DNA of 64,000 nt from an uncultured Lachnospiraceae bacterium (lineage in GTDB: Bacteria > Bacillota > Clostridia > Lachnospirales > Lachnospiraceae), in NCBI GenBank assembly GCA_947644545.1, contig CANRZW010000011.1:37082-101081 (forward strand). The letters are read 5' to 3'. Below, in pieces: positions 42,970-52,369 of the stretch. Under the pieces are notes generated by a model. It saw only the letters and a program-made list of their open reading frames with translations. It searched no databases and was not told the DNA's origin. The translations under genes were made by a program, and so were the position numbers. The first letter of the stretch is position 1. Each line of letters opens with the position of its first letter.

Positions 42970-44250
42970 ATGGACGGAATGTTATCACAAGATGAAATAA
43001 ATGCACTCTTGAGCGGTATGGATGCGCCGGCTGGCGGTGAAAGCGCAGCGGCCGAATCAGAGGCTCCTGTCCCGGCGTCGGATGCGGATACGGATCAATA
43101 TGATTCCCTTTTGACGGCGATGGAGAAGGATGCCATAGGCGAAGTGGCTAATATCAGCATGGGATCTTCGGCAACCACACTGTCTTCGCTTGTCAATCGC
43201 AGGGTTAACATTACCACACCGGTGGTGACACTGGCTAAGTGGGAGAATGTGCTGAAAGATTATGAGAAGCCGTGTGTGTTTATTCAGATCAAGTATACGG
43301 TCGGACTGGACGGCTCCAATATTCTTGTCTTAAAAGAGCATGACGTCAAAGTTATCACGGATCTGATGATGGGTGGTGACGGAAGCAATATAGACGGTGA
43401 ACTGGGAGAGCTGCATCTGAGCGCGATCTCGGAAGCCATGAACCAGATGATGGGTTCCTCGGCGACTTCCCTTTCGACGATGCTTGATAAGATGATTGAT
43501 ATCAGCCCGCCGGAGGCAAGTTTTGTGGATCTGTCAGTGTTTAAGTCCGGTGGAGATATAGCGCCATTTCTGGCAGATATTTTTGTGAAAATCGCATTTC
43601 GTATGCAGATTGATGATCTGGTCGATTCCACGATCATGCAACTATATCCGATAGACTTTGCGAAAGAGTTATGTAGCACTTTCTTAAAGAATCAGCTGGG
43701 AGATAATACAGCATCTGAACCCGCACCACAGGCAGCAGCACCGCAGGCTGCTCCGGTTCCCCAGATGGATATGAGCCAGATGGGAATGAATATGAACCAG
43801 ATGGGAATGGGAATGCCGCAGATGCAGATGGGAATGGGAATGCCGCAAATGGATATGAATCAAATGGGAATGAACCAGATGCAGATGGGAATGCCGCAGA
43901 TGCAGATGGGAATGGGAATGCCACAAATGATGCCGCAGATGCAGATGATGCCTAACATGAATATTCAGCCTGCACAATTCCAGAGCTTTTCCAGGGACAG
44001 CGGGGCAGTACCGGGCCAGGAGAACATAGGATTGATCAAAGATGTTCCGCTTGAGGTTACGGTAGAACTGGGCAGAACATCCAAGTCCATAGCGGAAATT
44101 CTGGACTTCACGCCGGGGACGATTATAGAGCTTGATAAGATTGCCGGCGAACCGATAGATATCCTTGTGAACGGTAAGCTTGTAGCGAAGGGTGAAGTTG
44201 TTGTAATTGAAGAGAGTTTCGGGGTTCGTGTAACTGAGATTATCAAATAA
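42970..44250 (+). CDS. fliY: Flagellar motor switch phosphatase FliY
   Basis: 426-residue fusion of a CheC-type CheY-P phosphatase and a FliN-type switch domain. The CheY-P binding peptide MLSQDEINALLSGM opens the protein. The phosphatase region carries two active-site helices, EVANISMGSSATTL (about 57) and SEAMNQMMGSSATSL (about 157). The C-terminal SpoA domain (about 350-425) has LEVTVELGRTSKSIAEILDFTPGTIIELD. The linker at about 255-335 is an extreme Met/Gln/Gly tract made of imperfect NQMGMGMPQMQ repeats. No separate fliN is present. Confidence 0.96.
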   Translation: MDGMLSQDEINALLSGMDAPAGGESAAAESEAPVPASDADTDQYDSLLTAMEKDAIGEVANISMGSSATTLSSLVNRRVNITTPVVTLAKWENVLKDYEKPCVFIQIKYTVGLDGSNILVLKEHDVKVITDLMMGGDGSNIDGELGELHLSAISEAMNQMMGSSATSLSTMLDKMIDISPPEASFVDLSVFKSGGDIAPFLADIFVKIAFRMQIDDLVDSTIMQLYPIDFAKELCSTFLKNQLGDNTASEPAPQAAAPQAAPVPQMDMSQMGMNMNQMGMGMPQMQMGMGMPQMDMNQMGMNQMQMGMPQMQMGMGMPQMMPQMQMMPNMNIQPAQFQSFSRDSGAVPGQENIGLIKDVPLEVTVELGRTSKSIAEILDFTPGTIIELDKIAGEPIDILVNGKLVAKGEVVVIEESFGVRVTEIIK

Positions 44251-44270
44251 AGTATGATAGGAGAAAAGAA

Positions 44271-44633
44271 ATGGCAAAGAATATTTTGATATGTGATGAT
44301 GCAGCGTTTATGCGCATGATGATTAAGGATATCCTGACAAAGAACGGATATAATGTAGCCGGTGAGGCTGAGAATGGTGCGAAGGCTGTTGAACAGTATA
44401 ATGCACTGAAACCTGACCTTGTATTGATGGATATCACGATGCCTGAGATGGATGGTATTCAGGCGTTAAAGAAGATCAAAGAGGCGGATCCCGGAGCGAT
44501 GGTTATTATGTGTTCGGCTATGGGCCAGCAGGCTATGGTAATCGAATCGATCCAGTCCGGCGCCAAGGATTTCATTGTTAAGCCGTTCCAGGCGGACCGT
44601 GTTCTTGAGGCAGTCAAAAAGGTAGTGGGATAA
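44271..44633 (+). CDS. cheY: Chemotaxis response regulator CheY
   Basis: 120-residue single-domain receiver. The acidic pocket is Asp9/Asp10 and the phosphoacceptor is Asp54 (LVLMDITMPEMDG). The conserved Ser/Thr lies in MCSAMGQ and the Lys in IVKPFQ. CheA phosphorylates it; CheY-P binds FliM and FliY and is dephosphorylated by FliY and CheC. Ribosome binding site AGGAGAAAAG. The TAA stop overlaps the fliO ATG by one base. Confidence 0.97.
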   Translation: MAKNILICDDAAFMRMMIKDILTKNGYNVAGEAENGAKAVEQYNALKPDLVLMDITMPEMDGIQALKKIKEADPGAMVIMCSAMGQQAMVIESIQSGAKDFIVKPFQADRVLEAVKKVVG

Positions 44634-45016
44634 TGCTGCTCACAATCTCCGGGGAAGCGGATTCTTATATACAGTTTATGACTGTGCTGATTCTTTTTCT
44701 GTTGGTATTGGCAGTCACTTATTTCGTTACGAAGTGGATGGCAGGCTATCAGAAGAGCAGAATTTCTAATGCTAATCTGGAAATTGTAGAGACGATTGGT
44801 CTGTCTAACAACAAATATGTACAGATCATCCGTGTCGGGCAGAAATATTTGGCAGTAGCAATCTGTAAAGATACTGTTACAATGTTAACAGAGGTTTCAG
44901 AACAGGAGTTGATTCTTTCGGATGGGAGCGTGCCTAAGACTATGGGTTTTAAGGATATTTTAGATAAAGTACAAAGAAAGACTATTCTGGAAAAAGAAGA
45001 TGGGCGAGACGAATGA
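44633..45016 (+). CDS. fliO: Flagellar export protein FliO
   Basis: 127-residue single-pass membrane protein that helps assemble the FliP ring of the export gate. The helix is at about 14-35 (MTVLILFLLVLAVTYFVT). The short cytoplasmic domain has VETIGLSNNKYVQIIRVGQKYLAVAI, a FliO/FliZ pattern. The start overlaps the cheY stop and the last four bases overlap the fliP ATG, so the three are tightly coupled. Confidence 0.88.
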   Translation: MLLTISGEADSYIQFMTVLILFLLVLAVTYFVTKWMAGYQKSRISNANLEIVETIGLSNNKYVQIIRVGQKYLAVAICKDTVTMLTEVSEQELILSDGSVPKTMGFKDILDKVQRKTILEKEDGRDE

Positions 45017-45894
45017 GTAAACATTTTTCCGGATATCGTTTGGTTAAGTTTGTATGCCTGCTGTTTCTGGCAGGCATACTGTATCTTGGCTGTGGAACTA
45101 CGTCCAGAGCTTCTCTTGATACCCCGTATCGGGACTCCAATCTGACCGGCACGGAGCAGGATGAGCGGACGAATGTGCGTGAGCCGGGGACTTCACAGGA
45201 TGCCGATGAACTGGCAGAATTGAATATAGCAAATACGGTGACGGTTAGGTATGACAATGGGAACGGCAGTGTGAACGGGGCCCTGCGAATTCTGATCATT
45301 TTGACATTGATCGCGATAGCACCGTCATTGATTATAATGCTGACCTCGTTTACCAGAATCATTATCGTTCTGCATTTTACGAGGCAGGCACTGAATACAC
45401 AGACGGCGCCGCCTAACACAGTTTTGATAGGTATTGCGCTCTTTTTGACGTTCTTTATTATGCAGCCTACATTGACCAGTGTCTATAATGAAGCGGTAGT
45501 GCCTTATGAAGCCGGGGAACTGACGAATGAGGAAGCGCTCACCAAGGCGGCGGAGCCTTTACGGACCTTTATGTACCGCCAGACGCTGAAGAAGGACGTC
45601 AGTCTTTTTATGGATATCAGCCGTTTAGAGTGGAGTGGTGAACTGGATGATATTCCGATGAGTGTATTGATTCCCAGTTTTATCGTCAGCGAATTGCGGA
45701 CTGCATTTATCATTGGGTTTCTGATTTACATACCGTTTATTGTGATCGATATGGTAGTGGCTTCGACCCTGATGAGTATGGGTATGATGATGCTGCCGCC
45801 GACAACGATCTCCATGCCGTTTAAGATCCTGCTGTTTGTGATGGCTGACGGCTGGCACCTGATTATAACCAATCTGGTGAAGAGCTTTTATTAG
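45013..45894 (+). CDS. fliP: Flagellar export gate protein FliP
   Basis: 293-residue core subunit of the type III export gate. A cleavable signal-like N-terminus (about 9-27) is followed by an extracytoplasmic stretch and four transmembrane helices. Family motifs are LTLIAIAPSLIIMLTSFTRIIIVL, APPNTVLIGIALFLTFF and MMMLPPTTISMPFKILLFV. ATG 45013 lies within the fliO stop (ATGA). The gene order fliO-fliP-fliQ-fliR-flhB-flhA is the standard export block. Confidence 0.97.
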   Translation: MSKHFSGYRLVKFVCLLFLAGILYLGCGTTSRASLDTPYRDSNLTGTEQDERTNVREPGTSQDADELAELNIANTVTVRYDNGNGSVNGALRILIILTLIAIAPSLIIMLTSFTRIIIVLHFTRQALNTQTAPPNTVLIGIALFLTFFIMQPTLTSVYNEAVVPYEAGELTNEEALTKAAEPLRTFMYRQTLKKDVSLFMDISRLEWSGELDDIPMSVLIPSFIVSELRTAFIIGFLIYIPFIVIDMVVASTLMSMGMMMLPPTTISMPFKILLFVMADGWHLIITNLVKSFY

Positions 45895-45926
45895 CGGGAT
45901 CGGGATAAGGGAAAGGAGGACTGCTA

Positions 45927-46196
45927 ATGGGAATAGATGACGTTACAGCGATCGCCTCAACGGCAATATATACGATCATTAAGTGTGCAGCTCCGCTTCT
46001 GCTTGTATCTTTGTGTGTAGGTCTGCTGATCAGTATTTTCCAGACGGTTACTTCTATTCAGGAGCAGACACTGACATTTGTTCCGAAGATACTGGCTATC
46101 TTTCTTGGTTTGATGGTCATGGGGCATTGGATCATGAATAATATGGTAGAGTTTATGACAAATTTGTGGTCTGATTTCAGCGTTTACATCAGGTAA
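45927..46196 (+). CDS. fliQ: Flagellar export gate protein FliQ
   Basis: 89-residue protein with two transmembrane helices (about 17-40 and 50-72). The conserved LLISIFQTVTSIQEQTLTFVPKI segment links them. Four copies assemble with FliP5-FliR1 at the top of the export gate. Ribosome binding site AAAGGAGGA. It ends 13 bases before fliR. Confidence 0.97.
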   Translation: MGIDDVTAIASTAIYTIIKCAAPLLLVSLCVGLLISIFQTVTSIQEQTLTFVPKILAIFLGLMVMGHWIMNNMVEFMTNLWSDFSVYIR

Positions 46197-46209
46197 AGCG
46201 GGTTGCAGC

Positions 46210-46989
46210 ATGATAGATATTACTTTTACTTATGCGGATTTAGAATACTTTTTGCTTGTTCTGGTGAGGATCTCCTGTTTTGTTTATGCGGCGCCGTTCT
46301 TTTCGATGAGCAATACGCCCAGGGTGATCCGGGTTGGTTTCAGTATTTTTTTCAGTTATCTGGTCTACATGGTAGTGGACCGCAACGAAGTTGTGTATCA
46401 GACACTTTTGGGGTACGCCGTGATTGTGATGAAAGAAGCCCTGACGGGCTTTCTGATCGGCTGGGGGGCGCAGATCTGTACTACAGTGACGTCGCTGGCC
46501 GGAAGCGTGGCGGATATGGAGATCGGCATCTCCATGGTTTCGCTGATGGATCCGACGACCAGACAGCAGGCTACCTTCACAGGTGTGTTCTATCAATATA
46601 TTTTTACGCTGTTTTTTATGATTACTGGCCTGTACCAGTATCTGCTGCGTGCTTTGGTTGACAGTTTTACTTTAATACCTGTTAACGGGGCGGTGTTCCG
46701 GACAGAAGCGCTGACGGAATCGGTGATTACTTTCATGGGGAACTACCTGACAATGGGATTTCGGATCATTCTTCCGATCTTCTGTACCATGATTCTTCTG
46801 AATTGTATTCTTGGTATTCTCGCCAAGGTGTCGCCGCAGCTTAACATGTTTGCGGTCGGTATGCAGCTTAAGGTTCTGGTAGGGCTTGGCATATTGTTCC
46901 TGACGGTCAGAATGCTTCCGAGTGCGTCAGATTATATAGTCGATGGGATGAAGAAAATGATCGTATCCTTTGTGGAGGGGATGACGTGA
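46210..46989 (+). CDS. fliR: Flagellar export gate protein FliR
   Basis: 259-residue membrane protein with about six hydrophobic segments, the single plug-like subunit of the FliPQR complex. Family blocks are FLIGWGAQICTT...AGSVADMEIG and LGILAKVSPQLNMFAVGMQLKVLVGL. The ribosome binding site is weak (GCGGGTTG). The TGA stop overlaps the flhB GTG start by four bases. Confidence 0.95.
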   Translation: MIDITFTYADLEYFLLVLVRISCFVYAAPFFSMSNTPRVIRVGFSIFFSYLVYMVVDRNEVVYQTLLGYAVIVMKEALTGFLIGWGAQICTTVTSLAGSVADMEIGISMVSLMDPTTRQQATFTGVFYQYIFTLFFMITGLYQYLLRALVDSFTLIPVNGAVFRTEALTESVITFMGNYLTMGFRIILPIFCTMILLNCILGILAKVSPQLNMFAVGMQLKVLVGLGILFLTVRMLPSASDYIVDGMKKMIVSFVEGMT

Positions 46990-48098
46990 TACTACAATAT
47001 GATCTTCAGTTCTTTGCCAAGGATGGACCGGGCGGAGAGAAGACAGAGCAGCCTACATCCAAGAAACTGCAGGATGCCAGAAATGAGGGCCAGGTTGCCA
47101 AGAGTAAGGAAGTGACCAATGCGTTTGAACTGCTGACTTTCTTCCTTCTGCTTATGGTCTGGATGGAGTTCATGGGAACTTTTTTTACAGGCAATATGTA
47201 TGATATCTATTCCCAGATCCCGGAGTACATCAAAATGTATGATGGTTATATACAGGAGAAGACTTTCACCACGCTTTTTGTGAAGTCCATGCTTCGGGTC
47301 GTGCTTATCATGGCTCCCTTTTTGCTGTGTGGGTTTCTGGTGGCATTTTTGACGAACCTGCTGCAGGTGAAGTGGCGTGTCACGACCAAACCGCTGCAGC
47401 CCAAATTCAACAAGTTAAATCCGGTCAATGGCTTCAAACGTTTCTTTTCCGTGAATTCGCTTATGGAACTGGTGAAGTCGCTCCTCAAGATCGGACTGAT
47501 CGGATATGTCGTATATTCCTATCTGAAAAAGAACATGCCGCCGTTATATCTGTTTTATGATATGTCTCTGAACCAGGGACTTGAGCAGGTGGGCAGACTG
47601 GTGTTGGGGCTTGGGCTTCGGATCTCTCTCTTCTATATGCTTATTGCACTGCTTGACTTTATTTATCAGAAGGTAAAGTTCAAGAATGATATGAAGATGA
47701 CAAAGCAGGAAGTAAAAGACGAATTCAAGAATCAGGAAGGTGACCCGCAGATCAAGAGCAAGCAGCGGCAGAGAATGCAGGAAGCATCCAGAAGGCGTAT
47801 GATGCAGCAGCTTCCACAGGCGGATGTTGTCATTACGAATCCGACGCATTATGCGGTGGCGATCAAATATGATCCGCAGATCTATGACGCGCCGTATGTG
47901 ATCGCAAAGGGCGCTGATTATCTGGCGCAGAAGATCAAGGAGTCTGCCAGAGAGAATCATATCGAAATTGTTGAGAATAAACCGCTGGCCCGTATGCTTT
48001 ATGCGAATGTGGATGTGGGCAGTGTAGTGCCCCCGGAGTTATATCAGGCAGTGGCGGAAGTGCTTGCCTTTGTATATCATCTGCAGGGAAAAGTCTAG
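46986..48098 (+). CDS. flhB: Flagellar export switch protein FlhB
   Basis: 370-residue membrane protein with four helices and a cytoplasmic autocleaving domain. Cleavage at the NPTH motif (VVITNPTHYAVAIKYD, near residue 280), together with FliK, changes export from hook to filament proteins. It opens with a hydrophilic stretch ending GGEKTEQPTSKKLQDAR, as in the family. Start is GTG 46986, overlapping the fliR stop. FlhA follows after 53 bases. Confidence 0.97.
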   Translation: MILQYDLQFFAKDGPGGEKTEQPTSKKLQDARNEGQVAKSKEVTNAFELLTFFLLLMVWMEFMGTFFTGNMYDIYSQIPEYIKMYDGYIQEKTFTTLFVKSMLRVVLIMAPFLLCGFLVAFLTNLLQVKWRVTTKPLQPKFNKLNPVNGFKRFFSVNSLMELVKSLLKIGLIGYVVYSYLKKNMPPLYLFYDMSLNQGLEQVGRLVLGLGLRISLFYMLIALLDFIYQKVKFKNDMKMTKQEVKDEFKNQEGDPQIKSKQRQRMQEASRRRMMQQLPQADVVITNPTHYAVAIKYDPQIYDAPYVIAKGADYLAQKIKESARENHIEIVENKPLARMLYANVDVGSVVPPELYQAVAEVLAFVYHLQGKV

Positions 48099-48151
48099 TT
48101 TACGATAGGTACAGGGTATTATAGATAGATCGAAAGGAGAAAAGAGCAGTC

Positions 48152-50194
48152 ATGGGAAAACTGAGGAAGGCCGATCTGGGCGTAACCTTATATGTGCTTT
48201 CTGCGTTTATCATGTTGATCGTGCCTGTTCCGGCGGGGCTTCTCGATGTCCTGTTAGGATGTAATATCGCAGTTGCATTTACGGTTTTGTTCGGATGTAT
48301 GTTTGCCAATGAAGTGTTAAGTATGTCGTACTTCCCGACGATTCTGCTTTTTACGACGATATTCAGGATTGCGTTGAATGTTTCTTCGACCAAGCTGATC
48401 CTGACCACCGGAGATCCCGGTAATGTTGTGCGTACCTTTGGCAGTTATGTAGGCGGCAACAATCTTGTAGTAGGTACGATCGTATTTATTATTCTGATCA
48501 TCGTACAGTTTATGATCATCAATAAAGGTTCCGAGCGTGTGGCTGAGGTTACGGCAAGATTTACGCTGGATGCGATGCCCGGTAAGCAGATGGCGATCGA
48601 TGCCGATCTGAATACGGGCGCGATCACCGATGAGGAAGCGAAGAGACGGCGTGAGAAGATTCAGGAGGAATCCAGCTTCTTCGGTTCCATGGACGGTGCC
48701 GTGAAGTATGTTAAGGGAGATGCGACCGCCGGTCTGCTCATTACCATGATCAATATTGTCGGCGGAATTACCATGGGTATGCTGAGCCAGGGAATGGAGA
48801 TTGGTGAGGCGCTGTCAACCTTTACGATCCTGACGATCGGTGACGGACTGGTGAGCCAGATCCCGTCTCTGCTGATCTCTCTGTCCACAGGTATTCTGGT
48901 GACCAAGGGGTCCAAGGATGCCGATTTTGGTACGGTTCTGGTGGGACAGCTGTTCGGCGTGCCGAAGGTTCTGTATCTGGTAGGTGCGGTCATGGCAGCT
49001 CTGGGCATTATTACGCCTCTTAACTCAGTGGTCTTTGTCGGCTTGGGAATGTTGTTCATCGTATCCGGACGGATCGTGGCAGGTACGATCGAGACTGCGG
49101 AGATCGAGCATGAGGCGGATGAAGAAGAGGCTGTTGCCGAGGAGATCAGGCAGCCGGAAAATGTTACATCGCTTCTGCAGGTGGATCCTATTGAACTGGA
49201 GTTCGGATATGGTATCATTCCGCTGGCCGATGTGAATCAGGGTGGTGACTTGCTTGACCGCGTTGTCATGATCAGACGACAGATCGCGCTGGAGCTTGGA
49301 ACGGTAGTGCCGATTATCCGGCTGCGTGATAACATACAGCTGAATCCGAATCAGTATATTATTAAGATCAAAGGTGTCCAGGTCAGTGAAGGGGAGATCC
49401 TTTTTGACCATTATATGGCGATGAATCCCGGATATGTGGAAGAGGAGATTACGGGTATCCCGACCTTCGAGCCTTCGTTCCATCTGCCGGCGATCTGGAT
49501 CACGGAAGGACAGCGGGAGCGGGCCGAGAGCATGGGCTACACGGTAGTCGATCCGCCGTCCATCATAGCGACGCATCTGACCGAGATCATCAGGCAGTAC
49601 ATAGCGGAGCTGCTGACCAGACAGGACGTTCAGAATCTTGTCAACAATCTGCGGGAGTCCAATCCTTCTCTGGTAGAAGAATTGGTGCCGAAGCTGCTTG
49701 GGCTTGGTGAGATCCAGAAGGTATTGCAGAATCTGCTGCGGGAAGGGATTTCAATCAGGGATCTGCTTACCATATTTGAAACCCTTGCCGATTATGCGGC
49801 GACTACCAGAGACACGGATATTCTCACGGAGTATGCGCGGCAGAGCCTCAAGAGGGCTATATCCAATAAGTTCTTCCCGTCCAATGAGACGACCAGCGTG
49901 GTAACGCTGGATCCGAAACTGGAGCAGGAGATCATGGCCAGCGTGAAGCAGACCGAGCAGGGAGCTTATCTGACTCTGGATCCGGGCAAGACAAGGGCCA
50001 TTATGGATTCTGTCGGGATAGAGACGAAGAAACTGGAAGACCTGGGCAAGATGCCGGTCGTTATCACTTCGCCTATCGTGAGAGTATACTTTAAGAAATT
50101 AACGGAAGATTATTTTAAGGATCTGGTCGTTGTATCTTACAATGAAGTGGAGTCTAACATTGAATTACAGTCTGTTGGGATGGTGACAGCATAA
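48152..50194 (+). CDS. flhA: Flagellar export protein FlhA
   Basis: 680-residue export-gate subunit with eight transmembrane helices in the N-terminal 310 residues and a large cytoplasmic domain that docks chaperone-substrate complexes. The FHIPEP-family loop is visible as KQMAIDADLNTGAITDEEAKRRREKIQEESSFFGSMDGA (about 150-190). Ribosome binding site GAAAGGAG. The stop overlaps the flhF ATG by one base. Length is normal. Confidence 0.98.
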   Translation: MGKLRKADLGVTLYVLSAFIMLIVPVPAGLLDVLLGCNIAVAFTVLFGCMFANEVLSMSYFPTILLFTTIFRIALNVSSTKLILTTGDPGNVVRTFGSYVGGNNLVVGTIVFIILIIVQFMIINKGSERVAEVTARFTLDAMPGKQMAIDADLNTGAITDEEAKRRREKIQEESSFFGSMDGAVKYVKGDATAGLLITMINIVGGITMGMLSQGMEIGEALSTFTILTIGDGLVSQIPSLLISLSTGILVTKGSKDADFGTVLVGQLFGVPKVLYLVGAVMAALGIITPLNSVVFVGLGMLFIVSGRIVAGTIETAEIEHEADEEEAVAEEIRQPENVTSLLQVDPIELEFGYGIIPLADVNQGGDLLDRVVMIRRQIALELGTVVPIIRLRDNIQLNPNQYIIKIKGVQVSEGEILFDHYMAMNPGYVEEEITGIPTFEPSFHLPAIWITEGQRERAESMGYTVVDPPSIIATHLTEIIRQYIAELLTRQDVQNLVNNLRESNPSLVEELVPKLLGLGEIQKVLQNLLREGISIRDLLTIFETLADYAATTRDTDILTEYARQSLKRAISNKFFPSNETTSVVTLDPKLEQEIMASVKQTEQGAYLTLDPGKTRAIMDSVGIETKKLEDLGKMPVVITSPIVRVYFKKLTEDYFKDLVVVSYNEVESNIELQSVGMVTA

Positions 50195-51417
50195 TGATAA
50201 TCAAGAAATTTACGGCAAAAACAGAGAATGAGGCAATCGCCAATGCCAAGAAAGAACTGGGCGAAGGCGTAGTGGTCATGAATGTGAAGGACATCAAGCC
50301 TAAAGGCCTGTTTGCCTTTCTGCGGCCGCATACGGTGGAAGTGACGGTAGCGCTCGAAGAGGAAAGCGAGAAATATACGGCGGCGGTATCGGCGATCAAT
50401 AATGTGGTTGTCTCCAGCCAGTCGAAAGAGACGCCGGTGATACCTGAGCCGGTGGAACCGCCTGCGGAGGAGAATACAAGAAAAGAAAGCAGTGCGATCG
50501 AGGAGAAGCTGGACAGCCTGCAGTCGCTGCTGGAGCAGCAGCTGCAGAAGCCGGACGAAGAGAAGGAGAAAGAGAAAGAAGAGAAGGAAGTAGAGCAGGA
50601 GAAGCCGAAAGAGGAGACGGAAATTGACAAGTTCATGAAGCTGCTCCAGGATACGATGCTGGATAATGAGGTAGACGAGAAGTATGCGAAAGAGATCATT
50701 GAGGAGATCGGGCAGATCAACAAGCCCAATATGCCCTTTGACTATGCGCTTGCCAATATCTATCAGAAGATGATTCTTAAGTTCGGCAAACCGGACTGTA
50801 TCACACCGGCAGAGAACGGCATCAAGATCGTCTTCTTTATCGGACCGACGGGCGTCGGCAAGACGACTACGATCGCCAAGCTTGCGTCGATTTTCAGAGT
50901 GGATCAGAAGAAAAAGGTGGCGCTGCTGACTGCGGACACATATCGGATCGCGGCGGCAGAGCAGTTACGTATCTATGCCAATATTCTGGAAGTGCCTTTC
51001 CGCATCATCTATACGGTAGAAGAAGTGGGAAAGGCAATGGAGGATTTTAAGGATTATGACTATATTCTGGTAGATACGGCAGGCCATTCCCACCAGAATA
51101 CGACGCAGAAAGAGAGTATGGGCAACTTTATTCATTCTGTAGACGGCAAGGTGGACCGGGAAGTTTATCTTGTCTTAAGTGCTACGACCAAATATCGAGA
51201 CCTGATCAGCATTGCAGACTCCTATAAAGAGATAGCGGACTATAAACTGATCTTCACGAAGCTGGATGAGACTACTACGCTTGGTAATCTGTTAAATCTG
51301 AAATTATATACGGGAGCCTCTTTGTCGTACGTGACATATGGGCAGAACGTTCCGGATGATATTGAAGAGTTTAATCCGCAGAGTACAGTTAAGAAGCTGC
51401 TGGGAGGAAAGAACTAA
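50194..51417 (+). CDS. flhF: Signal-recognition-particle-like GTPase FlhF
   Basis: 407-residue SRP-family GTPase that sets where flagella are placed. The N-terminal basic segment is followed by a variable Glu/Lys-rich region (about 85-145) and the NG domain. Walker A is GPTGVGKTTTIAKLA (about 212), and DTYRIAAAEQLRIYA and DTAGHS mark G2/G3. It dimerises and is stimulated by FlhG, whose gene follows 12 bases later. The start overlaps the flhA stop. Confidence 0.96.
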   Translation: MIIKKFTAKTENEAIANAKKELGEGVVVMNVKDIKPKGLFAFLRPHTVEVTVALEEESEKYTAAVSAINNVVVSSQSKETPVIPEPVEPPAEENTRKESSAIEEKLDSLQSLLEQQLQKPDEEKEKEKEEKEVEQEKPKEETEIDKFMKLLQDTMLDNEVDEKYAKEIIEEIGQINKPNMPFDYALANIYQKMILKFGKPDCITPAENGIKIVFFIGPTGVGKTTTIAKLASIFRVDQKKKVALLTADTYRIAAAEQLRIYANILEVPFRIIYTVEEVGKAMEDFKDYDYILVDTAGHSHQNTTQKESMGNFIHSVDGKVDREVYLVLSATTKYRDLISIADSYKEIADYKLIFTKLDETTTLGNLLNLKLYTGASLSYVTYGQNVPDDIEEFNPQSTVKKLLGGKN

Positions 51418-51429
51418 GGAGGAAGGCTG

Positions 51430-52305
51430 ATGGATCAGGCTGAACAATTAAGAAATATAATAAAGGCGAACGGCCAGTCACAGCGCCCCTTAGCAAGAGT
51501 GATCACGGTTACGAGCGGCAAAGGCGGCGTAGGGAAATCCAATACGGCAATCAATCTGGCAATACAGTTCCGAAAGATGGGGCAGAGGGTTATTATACTG
51601 GATGCAGATTTTGGTTTGGCAAATATAGAAATTATGTTTGGGGCAGTGCCCAAACATAACTTATGTGATTTAATCTATCAAGGGAAAAATATCAAGGATA
51701 TTATTACCTGGGGACCGATGGAGGTTGGCTTTATCTCAGGGGGATCCGGTATTGCGGGGATGTCTAATCTAAGCAGGGACTACCTCAACTATATCGTACA
51801 AAATCTGGTACAGTTGGATGAAATGGCAGATGTTATTATTGTAGATACCGGCGCCGGGATCTCGGATGCGGTACTGGAATTTCTGGTGGCGAGCGGGGAG
51901 ATCCTGTTAGTGACGACGCCTGAGCCGACGTCTATTACCGATTCCTACTCATTGCTCAAGGCATTAAACCGACATCCGCGGTATTCTAACGAAACAACTT
52001 CGGTTAAGGTGATTGCGAATAAGGTGGCAAATGAGGCGGAAGGGGAGGCGTTGTTCTCCAAGCTGAAATCGGTCGTGGTGCGTTATTTGAGAGTGCCGAT
52101 CACCTATCTTGGAATGATACCACAGGATCAGCTGCTTGCGAAAGCGGTTATGCAGCAGATGCCGGTATCCCTGGATAATCCACGGGCCAAGGCGACGATC
52201 GCCTATGAAGCCCTGGCGGCGAAGCTTATGAACAAAGAGGCGAGCAGTAATCTGACAAAGCGTGGTATGGCTGCATTTTTCTCTCATATTATAGGTAAGA
52301 GATAG
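51430..52305 (+). CDS. flhG: Flagellar number regulator FlhG (MinD-like ATPase)
   Basis: 291-residue MinD/ParA-type ATPase that controls flagellar number and C-ring assembly. The deviant Walker A is TSGKGGVGKSNTAINLA (about 28-44), Walker A' ILDADFGLANIEIMFG and Walker B VIIVDTGAG. It begins with the DQAEQLR activator motif of FlhG that stimulates FlhF GTPase. Ribosome binding site AAGGAGGAAG. It ends 64 bases before the PilZ gene. Confidence 0.95.
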   Translation: MDQAEQLRNIIKANGQSQRPLARVITVTSGKGGVGKSNTAINLAIQFRKMGQRVIILDADFGLANIEIMFGAVPKHNLCDLIYQGKNIKDIITWGPMEVGFISGGSGIAGMSNLSRDYLNYIVQNLVQLDEMADVIIVDTGAGISDAVLEFLVASGEILLVTTPEPTSITDSYSLLKALNRHPRYSNETTSVKVIANKVANEAEGEALFSKLKSVVVRYLRVPITYLGMIPQDQLLAKAVMQQMPVSLDNPRAKATIAYEALAAKLMNKEASSNLTKRGMAAFFSHIIGKR

Positions 52306-52369
52306 AGAGAAGATAAGTGATATAGAATAGGATCTGTGGCAGTTGAAGATGCCCAGAGAGGAGGAGAGT

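Noticed and set aside
46203..46661. Open frame starting just ahead of fliR
   Set aside because: Out-of-frame shadow of fliR, which has full family similarity and proper overlap with flhB.
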